NCBI GenBank assembly: GCA_016787265.1
Contig: JAEUVF010000010.1
Span: forward strand, 1 to 64,000
Length of the DNA stretch: 64,000 nt
Origin: Flavipsychrobacter sp.
Lineage (GTDB): Bacteria > Bacteroidota > Bacteroidia > Chitinophagales > Chitinophagaceae
Direction of reading: 5' to 3'
The notes beneath the pieces were generated by a model, which worked only from the letters and a program-made list of their open reading frames with translations, was not told the DNA's origin and ran no database searches. A program made the translations under genes and the position numbers. Within the stretch, counting starts at the first letter, position 1. Each line of letters starts with the position of its first letter. Of the stretch, positions 25,912 to 34,933 are shown one piece after another.

Positions 25912-25998
25912 AAACTACCGCATAAAGTTATACTACTACCCTCTGCTGAATAAGAAGGCATGTTATCTTCAATACGCAGTCTGTTAGCAGCAGATTGT

Positions 25999-26067
25999 AA
26001 AACCTCTTCTTCATGCAGGTTTTAGGGTGGTCCTTATAGAGTCCTTAACGGGACTCTATTTTTTTTG
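25999..26067 (+). terminator. two hairpins, the second an intrinsic terminator
   Basis: AAAACCT (25999-26005) pairs with AGGTTTT (26017-26023). TAGAGTCC (26037-26044) pairs with GGACTCTA (26051-26058) and runs into a T-tract. The second terminates the AraC transcript just ahead of the aminotransferase promoter. The remaining bases of this 170-bp gap show nothing else. Confidence 0.7.
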
Positions 26068-26072
26068 TCCCC

Positions 26073-26080
26073 TATCTTTG
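26073..26080 (+). promoter_or_regulatory. TAnnTTTG -7 box, probably a leaderless transcript
   Basis: TATCTTTG matches the -7 consensus perfectly and ends four bases before the aminotransferase ATG at 26085, so transcription should start at or next to the start codon. The T-tract of the preceding terminator occupies the -33 region. Confidence 0.55.
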
Positions 26081-26084
26081 AGAC

Positions 26085-27203
26085 ATGCAGGGTACTACCA
26101 TTTTCACTACCATGAGTGCGTTGGCTCAGGAATACAAGGCTATTAATCTTGGTCAGGGCTTTCCGGATTTTCCTATGAGTCCGGTATTAACCGAAGCAGT
26201 TTACAACGCGATGCAAAAGGGATACAATCAATATGCGCCGATGGCGGGATGGTTACCCTTACGCGAAGTACTCGCAGAAAAAATTGACTTCCTTTATGAA
26301 CAGTCGGTTGATCCGGATACAGAAATTACAATTACTCCAGGCGGAACCTATGCTATTTATACTGCACTTACTTCTATAGTAAGTCCGGGCGATGAAGTAC
26401 TGGTGCTGGAACCAGCTTATGACAGTTATGTTCCCAATATCCTGGCCAACCATGCAAAGCCAGTGCTGATATCGTTGAACCAACCTGATTTTTCAATACC
26501 CTGGGAAAAGATAAAGGCTGCAGTAAATTCTAAGACGCGGGCTATCATCATCAATACACCCCATAATCCAACCGGAACTATCTGGTCGGCAGCTGACATG
26601 CAGCAACTGCAGGAACTGGTAATCAGCAATGGGCTCTATGTTATCAGTGATGAAGTATACGAACACCTGGTTTACGATGGTGCAACCCATCAGTCGGTGC
26701 TGAGGTATCCTGAATTGGCTCAACGCAGTTTTGCCTGCTTCTCTTTTGGAAAGACCTTTCATTGCACCGGTTGGAAAATCGGTTACTGTGTTGCACCAAA
26801 AGAACTTATGCAGGGGTTCAGAAAAATTCACCAGTATAATTGTTTCAGTGTACATACTCCGGCACAGGTTGGTATTTCGGAGTTTTTAAAAGATCGTTCT
26901 TCTTACCTGGAGCTGGCATCCTTCCTGCAGGAGAAAAGAGATTATTTCACTGAATTGATGAAATCAACCAGATTTAATCTGCTCCCTTCAAAAGGTAGCT
27001 ATTTTTGCTGCGCAGGCTATGAACGTATCAGTGAGTTGCCGGATCTTGATTTCGCGCTGCATCTCACCCGCGAGCATGGCGTAGCCACAATACCGGTATC
27101 TGCTTTCTACCAGGATGGACAGCCGAGTCCATACATCCGCTTTTGCTTTGCGAAGAAGAAAGAAACGCTGGAAGCGGCGGTGGAAAGGCTGGGTAGAGTG
27201 TGA
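26085..27203 (+). CDS. PLP-dependent aminotransferase, methionine aminotransferase-like
   Basis: The protein is 372 aa. It is a fold-type I class I/II aminotransferase: INLGQGFPDFP near residue 21, TPGGTYAIYTAL near 85, NTPHNPTGTIW near 155, SDEVYEH near 188 and the PLP lysine in SFGKTFHCTGWKIGYC near 221. The order and spacing match YbdL/kynurenine aminotransferase-like enzymes that transaminate methionine, glutamine or aromatic amino acids. Cytosolic. It appears to be a single-gene unit with its own promoter. Confidence 0.88.
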   Translation: MQGTTIFTTMSALAQEYKAINLGQGFPDFPMSPVLTEAVYNAMQKGYNQYAPMAGWLPLREVLAEKIDFLYEQSVDPDTEITITPGGTYAIYTALTSIVSPGDEVLVLEPAYDSYVPNILANHAKPVLISLNQPDFSIPWEKIKAAVNSKTRAIIINTPHNPTGTIWSAADMQQLQELVISNGLYVISDEVYEHLVYDGATHQSVLRYPELAQRSFACFSFGKTFHCTGWKIGYCVAPKELMQGFRKIHQYNCFSVHTPAQVGISEFLKDRSSYLELASFLQEKRDYFTELMKSTRFNLLPSKGSYFCCAGYERISELPDLDFALHLTREHGVATIPVSAFYQDGQPSPYIRFCFAKKKETLEAAVERLGRV

Positions 27204-27241
27204 AACGTCAGACGTGAAAAGTCAGATGTGAGAAGTGAAAA
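27204..27241. repeat. degenerate short direct repeats (GTCAGAYGTGA type)
   Basis: GTCAGACGTGA and GTCAGATGTGA occur in tandem with intervening A-rich bases and overlap the start of the ClC gene. The same sequence family occurs at 45477-45518. Confidence 0.55.
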
Positions 27242-29013
27242 AAATTGTACAACTATATAAATACCTGTTGAGCTATTTGCGACAGCGGCTCAATCGTTTA
27301 CAGTACATGATGTTTGTAGCTGTGATTACTGGATTGATTGCCGGACTTGCAGCTGTATTACTCAAAACCTTTGTTCATTTTTTGCAGGAGTGGATCAACC
27401 GACCGGTTAAAAACGATTATATATACCTGTTATTCCCCATTGTCGGTTTATTGATTGTTGTGTTTCTCAAGAATCGTTTCTTCTATGGCTACATTGAAAA
27501 AGGTGTGGCAATGGTACTCCGGAGTATTGCTGGTAAAAGTTCCTTTATTCCGCTTTCTGATACTTACAAACATATGGTCACCAGTGCGTTTACAGTTGGT
27601 CTTGGTGGTTCAGCCGGATTGGAAGCTCCTATTGTTTCAACCGGTGCAGCCATTGGTTCCAATACAGGCCGCATCCATGGGATGGAATACAGGGAAAGAA
27701 CTCTCCTCATAGCCTGTGGGGCGGCCGCAGGTATTGCAGCGGTTTTTAATGCTCCTATTGCAGGTGTAATATTTGCTATTGAAATTCTGTTGACAGAAAC
27801 CATTGTCAGTTATTTTATACCACTGATGATTGCTGCTGTTACCGGAGCACTTTGTTCCCGCATCATTTTACAGGAGTCGATTCTTTTTAATTTTCGCCTT
27901 CGGGAAGCTTTCGATTATTATAATGTTCCCTTCTACATACTGTTGGGTTTCGCATCCGGATTTATTTCTCTTTATTATGCCCGGGTTTTTAAAAGCACGG
28001 AGAAAAAAATAGTTGGTATCACCCGGCGCCCTTACCAACGAGCCATTGTTGCAGGTATTTTTCTTGTTTTGCTGATGGCAGTTTTTCCTCCGCTTTTTGG
28101 TGAAGGGTATAACACTATCAGCTTACTGGCCAATGGAAACCCGCAGGGAGTGGTGGAAAAGTTTATCGGTCGCGAGTATATCAATGAATGGGGACTGCTG
28201 CTGTTTGCCGGTGCCATATTTTTATTAAAACCAGTTGCAGCAGGTATCACTATTGGAGGGGGAGGAAATGGGGGAAACTTTGCGCCTTCGTTATTTGTAG
28301 GCGCTTATCTTGGTTTCTTTGTTTCCCGATTGGCGAACAATACCAAATGGCTTAGCCTTCCCGAAGCAAATTTTAGTTTGGTTGGTATGGCAGGTGTGCT
28401 GAGTGGCGTGATGTATTGCCCGCTTACGGCAATCTTCCTGATCGCAGAAATCACCAACGGTTATGAACTTTTTATTCCGCTGATGCTGGTTTCCGCCATC
28501 TCCTTTTTCATTGTCAAACATTTTGAACCCTATTCCATGGAAACCAAACAACTTGCCATGGAAGGATCCATTTTTACACACCGCAAAGAAGATAATATTC
28601 TGAGCCAGTTACGGGTTTCAGATTTCAGACTGGAACAATATGCTACCATACGCAATGATCAAAGCCTGGCCGATTTTGTCAGCCTGATTAACAGTGTCAG
28701 TAAAAACCTGTATGCTGTAACGGATAAGGAGAACCGATTTGTTGGAATTGTAGAATTGAATGATTTAAAAGGCCGGTTATTTGATCCAAGTGGATTGGCA
28801 CAGGCAAAAATCCAGACCTATGTAAAGAAAGCTCCGGCAGTAATCACACCGGAAGAACCAATGAAAAAAGTAATGGAAAAAATGGATATTACCCAAAGCT
28901 GGTATCTTCCTGTGGTGAACAATGAAAAAGAGTTCCTGGGCTTCCTGTCTAAAGCCCTCATATTCGAGAAGTACAGGGAGGCGTTGGCGAATCAGGCGGA
29001 TCTATATACGTGA
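27235..29013 (+). CDS. ClC-type chloride channel/antiporter with CBS pair
   Basis: The protein is 592 aa with a GTG start at 27235. The channel domain covers about residues 1-430, with selectivity-filter motifs GSAGLEAPI near 122, GKEP-equivalent loops, and GGGGNGGNFAPSLFVGA near 343. Two CBS domains occupy about 450-590. It lacks the usual GREGP wording of EriC but keeps GSxGxExP. It sits in the inner membrane and exchanges chloride or a related anion. It opens a plus-strand run of membrane and stress genes. Confidence 0.9.
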   Translation: MKKIVQLYKYLLSYLRQRLNRLQYMMFVAVITGLIAGLAAVLLKTFVHFLQEWINRPVKNDYIYLLFPIVGLLIVVFLKNRFFYGYIEKGVAMVLRSIAGKSSFIPLSDTYKHMVTSAFTVGLGGSAGLEAPIVSTGAAIGSNTGRIHGMEYRERTLLIACGAAAGIAAVFNAPIAGVIFAIEILLTETIVSYFIPLMIAAVTGALCSRIILQESILFNFRLREAFDYYNVPFYILLGFASGFISLYYARVFKSTEKKIVGITRRPYQRAIVAGIFLVLLMAVFPPLFGEGYNTISLLANGNPQGVVEKFIGREYINEWGLLLFAGAIFLLKPVAAGITIGGGGNGGNFAPSLFVGAYLGFFVSRLANNTKWLSLPEANFSLVGMAGVLSGVMYCPLTAIFLIAEITNGYELFIPLMLVSAISFFIVKHFEPYSMETKQLAMEGSIFTHRKEDNILSQLRVSDFRLEQYATIRNDQSLADFVSLINSVSKNLYAVTDKENRFVGIVELNDLKGRLFDPSGLAQAKIQTYVKKAPAVITPEEPMKKVMEKMDITQSWYLPVVNNEKEFLGFLSKALIFEKYREALANQADLYT

Positions 29014-29044
29014 AAGGTGAAAGGTGAAAGGTGAAAGGTGAAAA
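29010..29044. repeat. 7-bp tandem repeat (GTGAAAG)
   Basis: Four perfect GTGAAAG units and a degenerate fifth follow each other; the ClC stop codon TGA lies in the first unit. Tract-length change would not affect the protein frame. Confidence 0.85.
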
Positions 29045-29087
29045 AAGGAACCCTGAAAGTCGAAGACTCAAATAAAACTCTGGCAAC

Positions 29088-30437
29088 ATGAATAAGGCGA
29101 CAAGGTTTGTAAAATGGTTTCTGTGGGATCGGTTTAATCTTCATGGAGATGCTGCGAGTCCGGTTGAAAGCATTGAATCTTTTAAACGAAATGTAGATTT
29201 CAAGGGGACCAATCTCTGGATTCTCATCTTCGCAATTTTCATTGCTTCAATCGGACTGAATGTAAATTCTACTGCTGTTATTATTGGCGCCATGTTGATA
29301 TCGCCACTGATGGGGCCTATTATGGGTTTTGGGTTGGGTATCAGCATTAACGACTTTCAACTGGTGAAAAGAGCACTGCGCAATTTAGCAGTGGCGGTTT
29401 TTATCAGTATCTGCACTTCAACCTTTTATTTCTGGCTTAGTCCGCTTAGCGATGCCCAATCTGAATTACTGGCCAGAACCTCACCCAACCTCTATGATGT
29501 ACTGATTGCTTTCTTTGGCGGACTGGCCGGAGTTGTAGCAGGTACGCGCAAGGAAAAGAGTAATGTTATTCCAGGGGTTGCCATCGCCACCGCCCTGATG
29601 CCGCCACTTTGTACTGCAGGTTATGGAATTGCATCCGGACAGTGGGGGTATTTTCTGGGGGCCTTTTACCTGTTTATCATCAACAGTGTTTTTATCAGTC
29701 TGTCGGTTATCCTGATTGTCCGTTTTCTGAATTTTCCAAGGGTTAGCTATATCAATGACAAAGAAAGAATCCGTGTCCGGAATTATATCTGGATTGTGAC
29801 CCTGCTGACCCTGCTGCCCAGCATTTATTTTGCCTATCGCCAGGTTCAGAAAAATATCTACCAGAAAAATGCACAACGTTTTATTGACACGGAAATGCAG
29901 TTCAATGAGGCAACCCTGCTTCGTCAGAAAATTGATCCCAACCAACGAACACTCGAATTGGTGTATGTGGGCATCATGGTTCCGGATAGTTTGATTGAAG
30001 TGCGCAAACTGGAGCTTCCAAAATATGAACTGGCAGGTACAGAAATCCGCATCCGTCAGATTGGAATTACAGACAGCGGCCGGATTGCACAGCTAAAAGC
30101 CAGTTTAACCAAAGAAGAACAGGGTACTGAACTCACCAAAGCCAATGCGGAGCGGATCCAGGAACTGGAAAACCAGGTCAAACATTACCAGGAAACCGAA
30201 TTGGACCGCAGGAATATGTTTTTGGAAGCCCGGGCGATCCAACCTAAAATAACAAGCCTGGCGCTTGAAAACACCATCTTTGAAAGAGCCGACAACAAAT
30301 CAGACACCCTGCAACTCGTATACCTGGAATTTTCGCGCCGACTCACTGCGAATGAAGCAAATCAACTACGAACATGGGTAGAGGCAAGGTTGAAAACCAA
30401 TAAGTTCAAGCTGATTGCTGAACCCGATTTGCCCTGA
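29088..30437 (+). CDS. DUF389 family membrane protein
   Basis: The protein is 449 aa. Five to six transmembrane helices lie between about residues 40 and 235, with IIGAMLISPLMGPIMGFGLG near 65 and GVAIATALMPPLCTAGYG near 163, both signatures of DUF389. The C-terminal 200 residues are soluble with a coiled-coil stretch (LTKANAERIQELENQVKHYQETEL), an unusual extension compared with the shortest family members. Function unknown; it may be a transporter or stress-linked membrane protein. Same direction as the ClC gene and the two-component pair. Confidence 0.88.
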   Translation: MNKATRFVKWFLWDRFNLHGDAASPVESIESFKRNVDFKGTNLWILIFAIFIASIGLNVNSTAVIIGAMLISPLMGPIMGFGLGISINDFQLVKRALRNLAVAVFISICTSTFYFWLSPLSDAQSELLARTSPNLYDVLIAFFGGLAGVVAGTRKEKSNVIPGVAIATALMPPLCTAGYGIASGQWGYFLGAFYLFIINSVFISLSVILIVRFLNFPRVSYINDKERIRVRNYIWIVTLLTLLPSIYFAYRQVQKNIYQKNAQRFIDTEMQFNEATLLRQKIDPNQRTLELVYVGIMVPDSLIEVRKLELPKYELAGTEIRIRQIGITDSGRIAQLKASLTKEEQGTELTKANAERIQELENQVKHYQETELDRRNMFLEARAIQPKITSLALENTIFERADNKSDTLQLVYLEFSRRLTANEANQLRTWVEARLKTNKFKLIAEPDLP

Positions 30438-30529
30438 GCGCCTCCTTTTTAATCAATTTATAATTAGGTTCTCAAAGCCCCCCAATTGAATCTGTGTATT
30501 TTTACAGGTGAAAAAGTCCCGTATGGCTT

Positions 30530-31219
30530 ATGCATGACATCAGTATTCTGTTGGTTGAAGACGAAAAGAAAATTGCCGAGACCCTGAAAAAAGGGCTGGA
30601 AGAGCAACAATACCAGGTTGAAATAGCTCCCGATGGGGAAACCGGCCGGCTTATGTTCGATAATAAAAATTATGACCTGATCATCCTGGATATCAATCTT
30701 CCGGGTATGAATGGATATGAATTGCTGCAACATATACGGGGTGTCAATCAGCAGGTACCGGTTCTGATGTTAACTGCATTAAGCAGTACCGAGGATAAAA
30801 TTGAAGGATTTAATACCGGCGCGGATGATTATCTCATAAAGCCCTTTGATTTTGCTGAGCTGGTGGTCCGCACCCGGGCACTGATCAAGCGGGCGCAGCA
30901 GGCAGCTCCTGTTGGCAAAAGTCTGCGGGTGAACGACCTGGTAATCAATCTCGACAGCAAAGAAGTTTCGCGCGCCGGCAAACCCATCCAGCTTACCGCC
31001 AAAGAGTTCCAGTTGCTGGAATACATGATCCGTAATAAGAACCGGGTTGTATCCAGGGCAGATATCGCACTCAATGTATGGGATATAGATTTTGATACCG
31101 GCACCAATGTTATAGATGTTTATGTAAATTTCCTCCGTAAAAAGATTGACCGCGATTACGAACAGAAACTTATTCACACGCAGGTGGGGATGGGCTATGT
31201 GCTAAAAGAAAATTCCTGA
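30530..31219 (+). CDS. OmpR/PhoB-family response regulator
   Basis: The protein is 229 aa. The receiver domain has acidic DE at 10-11, the phosphoacceptor Asp in LIILDINLPG near 54 and the Lys in YLIKPFDF near 104. The C-terminal winged helix ends with a YVNFLRKKID and GMGYVLK pattern typical of OmpR/PhoB regulators. The sensor kinase starts one base after its stop codon. Likely targets are in the downstream stress cluster (inference). Confidence 0.93.
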   Translation: MHDISILLVEDEKKIAETLKKGLEEQQYQVEIAPDGETGRLMFDNKNYDLIILDINLPGMNGYELLQHIRGVNQQVPVLMLTALSSTEDKIEGFNTGADDYLIKPFDFAELVVRTRALIKRAQQAAPVGKSLRVNDLVINLDSKEVSRAGKPIQLTAKEFQLLEYMIRNKNRVVSRADIALNVWDIDFDTGTNVIDVYVNFLRKKIDRDYEQKLIHTQVGMGYVLKENS

Positions 31220-31220
31220 T

Positions 31221-32603
31221 TTGACCATTCGCACCAAAATAACCCTGCTGTTTTCAATCCTGGTAACAGTATTGTTATTGGCGACTTCTTTTTCTGTTTA
31301 TTATTTTTCAGCCCTCGAACGTTCCTCCGTATTTAAACAGCGACTATCCGGAAGAGCACATAATGCCTCTCAACTCTTTTCCATTTTAGGTGATACCAGC
31401 CAGGCACTGCTGAAAAAAATTGATGCAAGCAATGCGAGGTTTTTTTCCCGCAAATCCATCCGGATCTTTTCAGTTGATAAAGAACCGCTCTATGTTTTTA
31501 ATACAAATCCCGAGGATGAATTTACTGTCGGCAACGATATCATAAATTCGATCCTCGCAAAGAATGAACTCTCTTTTAAAATTGGTGATCGCGATGCATT
31601 CGGACAATATGTAAAATCCGTACGGCAACCAATTGTAATCATTGTTACTGCCTATGATGCGGATGGTCATAAGTGGTTATCGGATTTGAAAAAAATTCTG
31701 GCTCTAACCATGATCGCAAGTATACTGCTGAGTATACTTATTGGAACTATTTTTTCCAGGCAACTGGTCAAACCCATCTCCAATATAATAGAAGAAGTAG
31801 ATAATATTTCTACACATAATCTGTCTCAACGAATTGATGCTGGAAGCGGGCAGGACGAGTTATTCCAACTCGCACGAACGTTCAATGAATTACTGGATCG
31901 CATGCAGGAATCCTTTACGATTCAGCGGAGATTTATTTCGAATGCATCCCATGAATTATCAACTCCATTAACTTCCATTTCTTCCCAGCTGGAAGTAGCC
32001 CTTCAAAAGCCACGGTCCGATGAGGAATACCGGTCAGTAATGTTATCTATCCAGGAAGATGTTCAGCAGATGCGTCATCTTACCAAAAGCCTGCTGGAGA
32101 TTGCTAAAACTGGTCATAAAGGAAGTATCGAATTAGATGAAATACGTCTTGATGAAGTAGTATTAAAAGTGACAGGTGCCGTTCAAAAACTTTCATCAAG
32201 CTACCAGGTACAGTTAAACTTTGAAGAGTTTCCGGATGATGAAAGTAAATGTATGGTCTTCGGAAACGCCGATCTGTTATTCAGTGCCTTGAAAAATATT
32301 GTGGAAAACGGATGTAAATACTCCCCGGACCACACCAGTCTGGTTCAACTCAGATTTACTGAAAAAGAACTGATCACCGAGATATCCAACAAGGGTGATA
32401 TTATTGCACAGGAAGAAATTGAACATATATTTCTTCCATTTTATCGCTCTCCCCATAATGCCCACCAGAAAGGATTCGGGCTTGGACTTGCCCTCGCTAA
32501 ACGTATCATCAGTTTACATAAGGGGCAACTGGAAGTAATGAGCAGTGAAACTGCCGGTACCGTTTTCCGTGTTACCCTGCCCGCAGCTTCGATGTTCCGC
32601 TGA
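31221..32603 (+). CDS. sensor histidine kinase
   Basis: The protein is 460 aa with a TTG start one base after the response-regulator stop, indicating translational coupling. TM1 lies near residues 8-30 and TM2 near 155-175, with a periplasmic domain of about 120 residues of no recognised family between. HAMP follows (SRQLVKPISNIIEEVDNIS), then HisKA with ISNASHELSTPLTSIS (His near 241), and HATPase with IVENGCKYS and GFGLGLALAKRII. It phosphorylates the adjacent regulator. Stimulus unknown. Confidence 0.92.
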   Translation: MTIRTKITLLFSILVTVLLLATSFSVYYFSALERSSVFKQRLSGRAHNASQLFSILGDTSQALLKKIDASNARFFSRKSIRIFSVDKEPLYVFNTNPEDEFTVGNDIINSILAKNELSFKIGDRDAFGQYVKSVRQPIVIIVTAYDADGHKWLSDLKKILALTMIASILLSILIGTIFSRQLVKPISNIIEEVDNISTHNLSQRIDAGSGQDELFQLARTFNELLDRMQESFTIQRRFISNASHELSTPLTSISSQLEVALQKPRSDEEYRSVMLSIQEDVQQMRHLTKSLLEIAKTGHKGSIELDEIRLDEVVLKVTGAVQKLSSSYQVQLNFEEFPDDESKCMVFGNADLLFSALKNIVENGCKYSPDHTSLVQLRFTEKELITEISNKGDIIAQEEIEHIFLPFYRSPHNAHQKGFGLGLALAKRIISLHKGQLEVMSSETAGTVFRVTLPAASMFR

Positions 32604-32690
32604 GAAACATCCTTTTAATTTTCTTTTAATCTGTGTTTAATCGGGTCTTAATACCCCATTACCATATTTGAAGACTAGAATTGTGTGAAT

Positions 32691-34067
32691 ATGGTAACAG
32701 TAATTATCCCTGCTTTAAATGAAGCGCAAACAATCGGCCAGGTAGTTGCCTTTTGTCTCTCCCAGCCGGTTGTTTCCCAGGTGATCGTTGTGGACGATCA
32801 GTCGGTGGATGATACCGTTGCTATAGCCAGAAAGGCTGGTGCCGAAATCATCATCAGTGCAACGCGCGGAAAAGGTATCTCAATGAAAGAAGGTATACAG
32901 GCTTCCCGAAATGAACACCTTATTTTTCTGGATGGTGATATTGAGTACCCGGAAGACACTATTGAATTGCTTGCCAAACCCTTACTGGAAAATGAAGCTG
33001 ACTTTGTAAAAGCTACTTTTTCAAGAAATGCAGGCAGGGTTACCGAGTTGGTTGCAAAACCACTGCTTAGCATCTTTTATCCCGGACTGGCGCATTTCAG
33101 TCAACCACTCAGCGGAATGATTGCTGGTCGTAAACAATTCTTTTCGAGAATTGAATTCTTCCAGGATTATGGGGTCGATATCGGAATTCTGATTGACATG
33201 TTTCTGATGCGGGCCAGGATCAGTGAGGTTGCCATCGGGCATATTGAAAACAAAAGCAAACCCTGGCATGCTTTGGGTAAAATGAGCCGAGAGGTAACAA
33301 GGGCTATTATCATGAAAGCCATGCGGCAGAAGAACGAACTGGTCAATCTCAACGAACTTGAGCTTGTTAACCTGATTTCATCCGAAATGAAATCTGTAAT
33401 GGAAGACCAGGTGAACCAGATGAAAAAAATGGTAGTCTTTGATATGGATAATACCATTTTCAAGGGAAGCTTTATTGAAACCTGTGCAGATAAATATGGA
33501 TTTCGTAAGGAATATGATCAGATCCGTCAGCATGAAAAAGATGCGTCCGCATTTACCAAGCGGGTATCCCTGCTGTTGAAAGGCATCAGTATGGATGATC
33601 TGCTTCAGACAGCCACCGAGATTCCCATGATTGAGGATATTCAGTCGGTAGTAGCCATGCTGAAGCAAAGAGGATATCTCGTAGGAATTGTAAGTGAAAG
33701 CTATCACCTGATAACTGAATATGTAAAAAACAAGATTGGTGCAGATTTTCACCTCGCCAATCAGTTGGAATATTTTGAAGGGAAAGCTACCGGAGAGGTA
33801 CGCCTGCCTTCTTATTTCTATCATAACGAAGAAAGCAGTTGCACGCATCCTATTTGCAAAACCAATGCGCTGAGACATCTTTCCAGTAGATATGAGATTC
33901 CATTGGAAAATTCAATTGTAGTGGCAGATGGAGAAAATGATCTCTGTATTATTGAGCAGGCGGGTGTAGGTATCGCTTTCTGCACCACGAATGAGCTCCT
34001 TCGCTTTGTTGCGGATGGAGAAATCACTGAACCGGCGTTCTCAAAAGTGCTGCAATATGCCAACTGA
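32691..34067 (+). CDS. glucosyl-3-phosphoglycerate synthase-like transferase fused to HAD phosphatase
   Basis: I use the ATG at 32691 (458 aa); a GTG two codons earlier is possible. Residues 1-245 are a GT-A transferase: TVIIPALNEAQTIGQVV, VDDQSVDDT and metal-binding FLDGDIEY. GRVTELVAKPLLS, QPLSGMIAGR, DYGVDIGILIDMF and LGKMSREV resemble GpgS (GT81), as I recall that family. Residues about 247-458 are a HAD/SerB-like phosphatase with VVFDMDNTIFKGS as motif I and VVADGENDL as motif IV. The fusion could make and dephosphorylate glucosyl-3-phosphoglycerate to give the compatible solute glucosylglycerate in one polypeptide. Mannosyl or other sugar donors remain possible. It follows the two-component pair by 87 bp. 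Confidence 0.75.
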   Translation: MVTVIIPALNEAQTIGQVVAFCLSQPVVSQVIVVDDQSVDDTVAIARKAGAEIIISATRGKGISMKEGIQASRNEHLIFLDGDIEYPEDTIELLAKPLLENEADFVKATFSRNAGRVTELVAKPLLSIFYPGLAHFSQPLSGMIAGRKQFFSRIEFFQDYGVDIGILIDMFLMRARISEVAIGHIENKSKPWHALGKMSREVTRAIIMKAMRQKNELVNLNELELVNLISSEMKSVMEDQVNQMKKMVVFDMDNTIFKGSFIETCADKYGFRKEYDQIRQHEKDASAFTKRVSLLLKGISMDDLLQTATEIPMIEDIQSVVAMLKQRGYLVGIVSESYHLITEYVKNKIGADFHLANQLEYFEGKATGEVRLPSYFYHNEESSCTHPICKTNALRHLSSRYEIPLENSIVVADGENDLCIIEQAGVGIAFCTTNELLRFVADGEITEPAFSKVLQYAN

Positions 34068-34074
34068 GTAAACT

Positions 34075-34914
34075 ATGGAAAAATTATTAAAACAGATTCT
34101 GGTGGTGGTTGATTTTTCAGAAAAAAGTCGCCAGGTGTTGGATAGCATCCTGCCCATGGCGAATGAACTGAAATGTGATATTCACCTGCTGTATATTGTA
34201 CCGCCATCTGTTTTACCATTTACCATTAACTCCAGCCAGATCATTGCTGTTAAAGCGGATCATACTGCCCTTGCTACAAGTCGAATGATGGCTATGCAGG
34301 GAGAATATATTCCACAGATGGAGAAAGGTCGTTTTATCTATAGCCATGTGATGGAAGGCAGTATTGAACGCAGCATCCGGAATTTCACGATGCGGCATGA
34401 AATTGATCTGGTAATTATTACGCATCGTCGTCGATTCGCCTGGAGTAAGTTTTTAAGCAGGATTAATATCAACCGGCTGACCCGTAAAATTCAGTGCCCG
34501 GTTTTAAACATTCCTGAATCAGCGCATATTCATCATATCAGGAATATTGTATTACCCGTAACCAATGTACTGCCGCTTCGGAAAATAATGTTCGCGAGCT
34601 ACCTGGCACAATATCATGACGCGCGGATTCACCTGGTTGCTTTAAAAGAAGATGCTGAAGGGGAAGCAGAAAAGGATAATTCCTATCTCTATAAAGCGTA
34701 TCAGCTGCTGAGAGATAACACAGATCTGGCCATTGAATGTCATCCTGTGATGGGTGAAAATATTGCTGACACCACCTTGCAATACGCAGAAAAAGTGAAT
34801 GCGGATCTGATTGTTGTACAACCTGGAAAGGAAGTTGAGTTGCCAGGATTTTTAAACAATATTTTTTCACGCTTTTTATTCTCAGCCTCCCGGATTCCGG
34901 TGATGGCTGTATAA
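34075..34914 (+). CDS. universal stress protein, tandem Usp domains
   Basis: The protein is 279 aa and begins seven bases after the transferase/phosphatase stop. Domain 1 starts QILVVVDFSEKSRQVLDSI; domain 2 starts NIVLPVTNVLPLRKIMFASYL near residue 158. The ATP-binding GxxGxxG(S/T) signature of UspA is not clear in either, so nucleotide binding is uncertain. Cytosolic. Its position in the run suggests stress response under the nearby two-component system. Confidence 0.8.
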   Translation: MEKLLKQILVVVDFSEKSRQVLDSILPMANELKCDIHLLYIVPPSVLPFTINSSQIIAVKADHTALATSRMMAMQGEYIPQMEKGRFIYSHVMEGSIERSIRNFTMRHEIDLVIITHRRRFAWSKFLSRININRLTRKIQCPVLNIPESAHIHHIRNIVLPVTNVLPLRKIMFASYLAQYHDARIHLVALKEDAEGEAEKDNSYLYKAYQLLRDNTDLAIECHPVMGENIADTTLQYAEKVNADLIVVQPGKEVELPGFLNNIFSRFLFSASRIPVMAV

Positions 34915-34933
34915 AATACAAAACAAAGTAACA

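Noticed and set aside
29010..29044. Phase-variable switch of the ClC channel
   Set aside because: The repeat starts at the stop codon, so length change cannot alter the reading frame of the channel.
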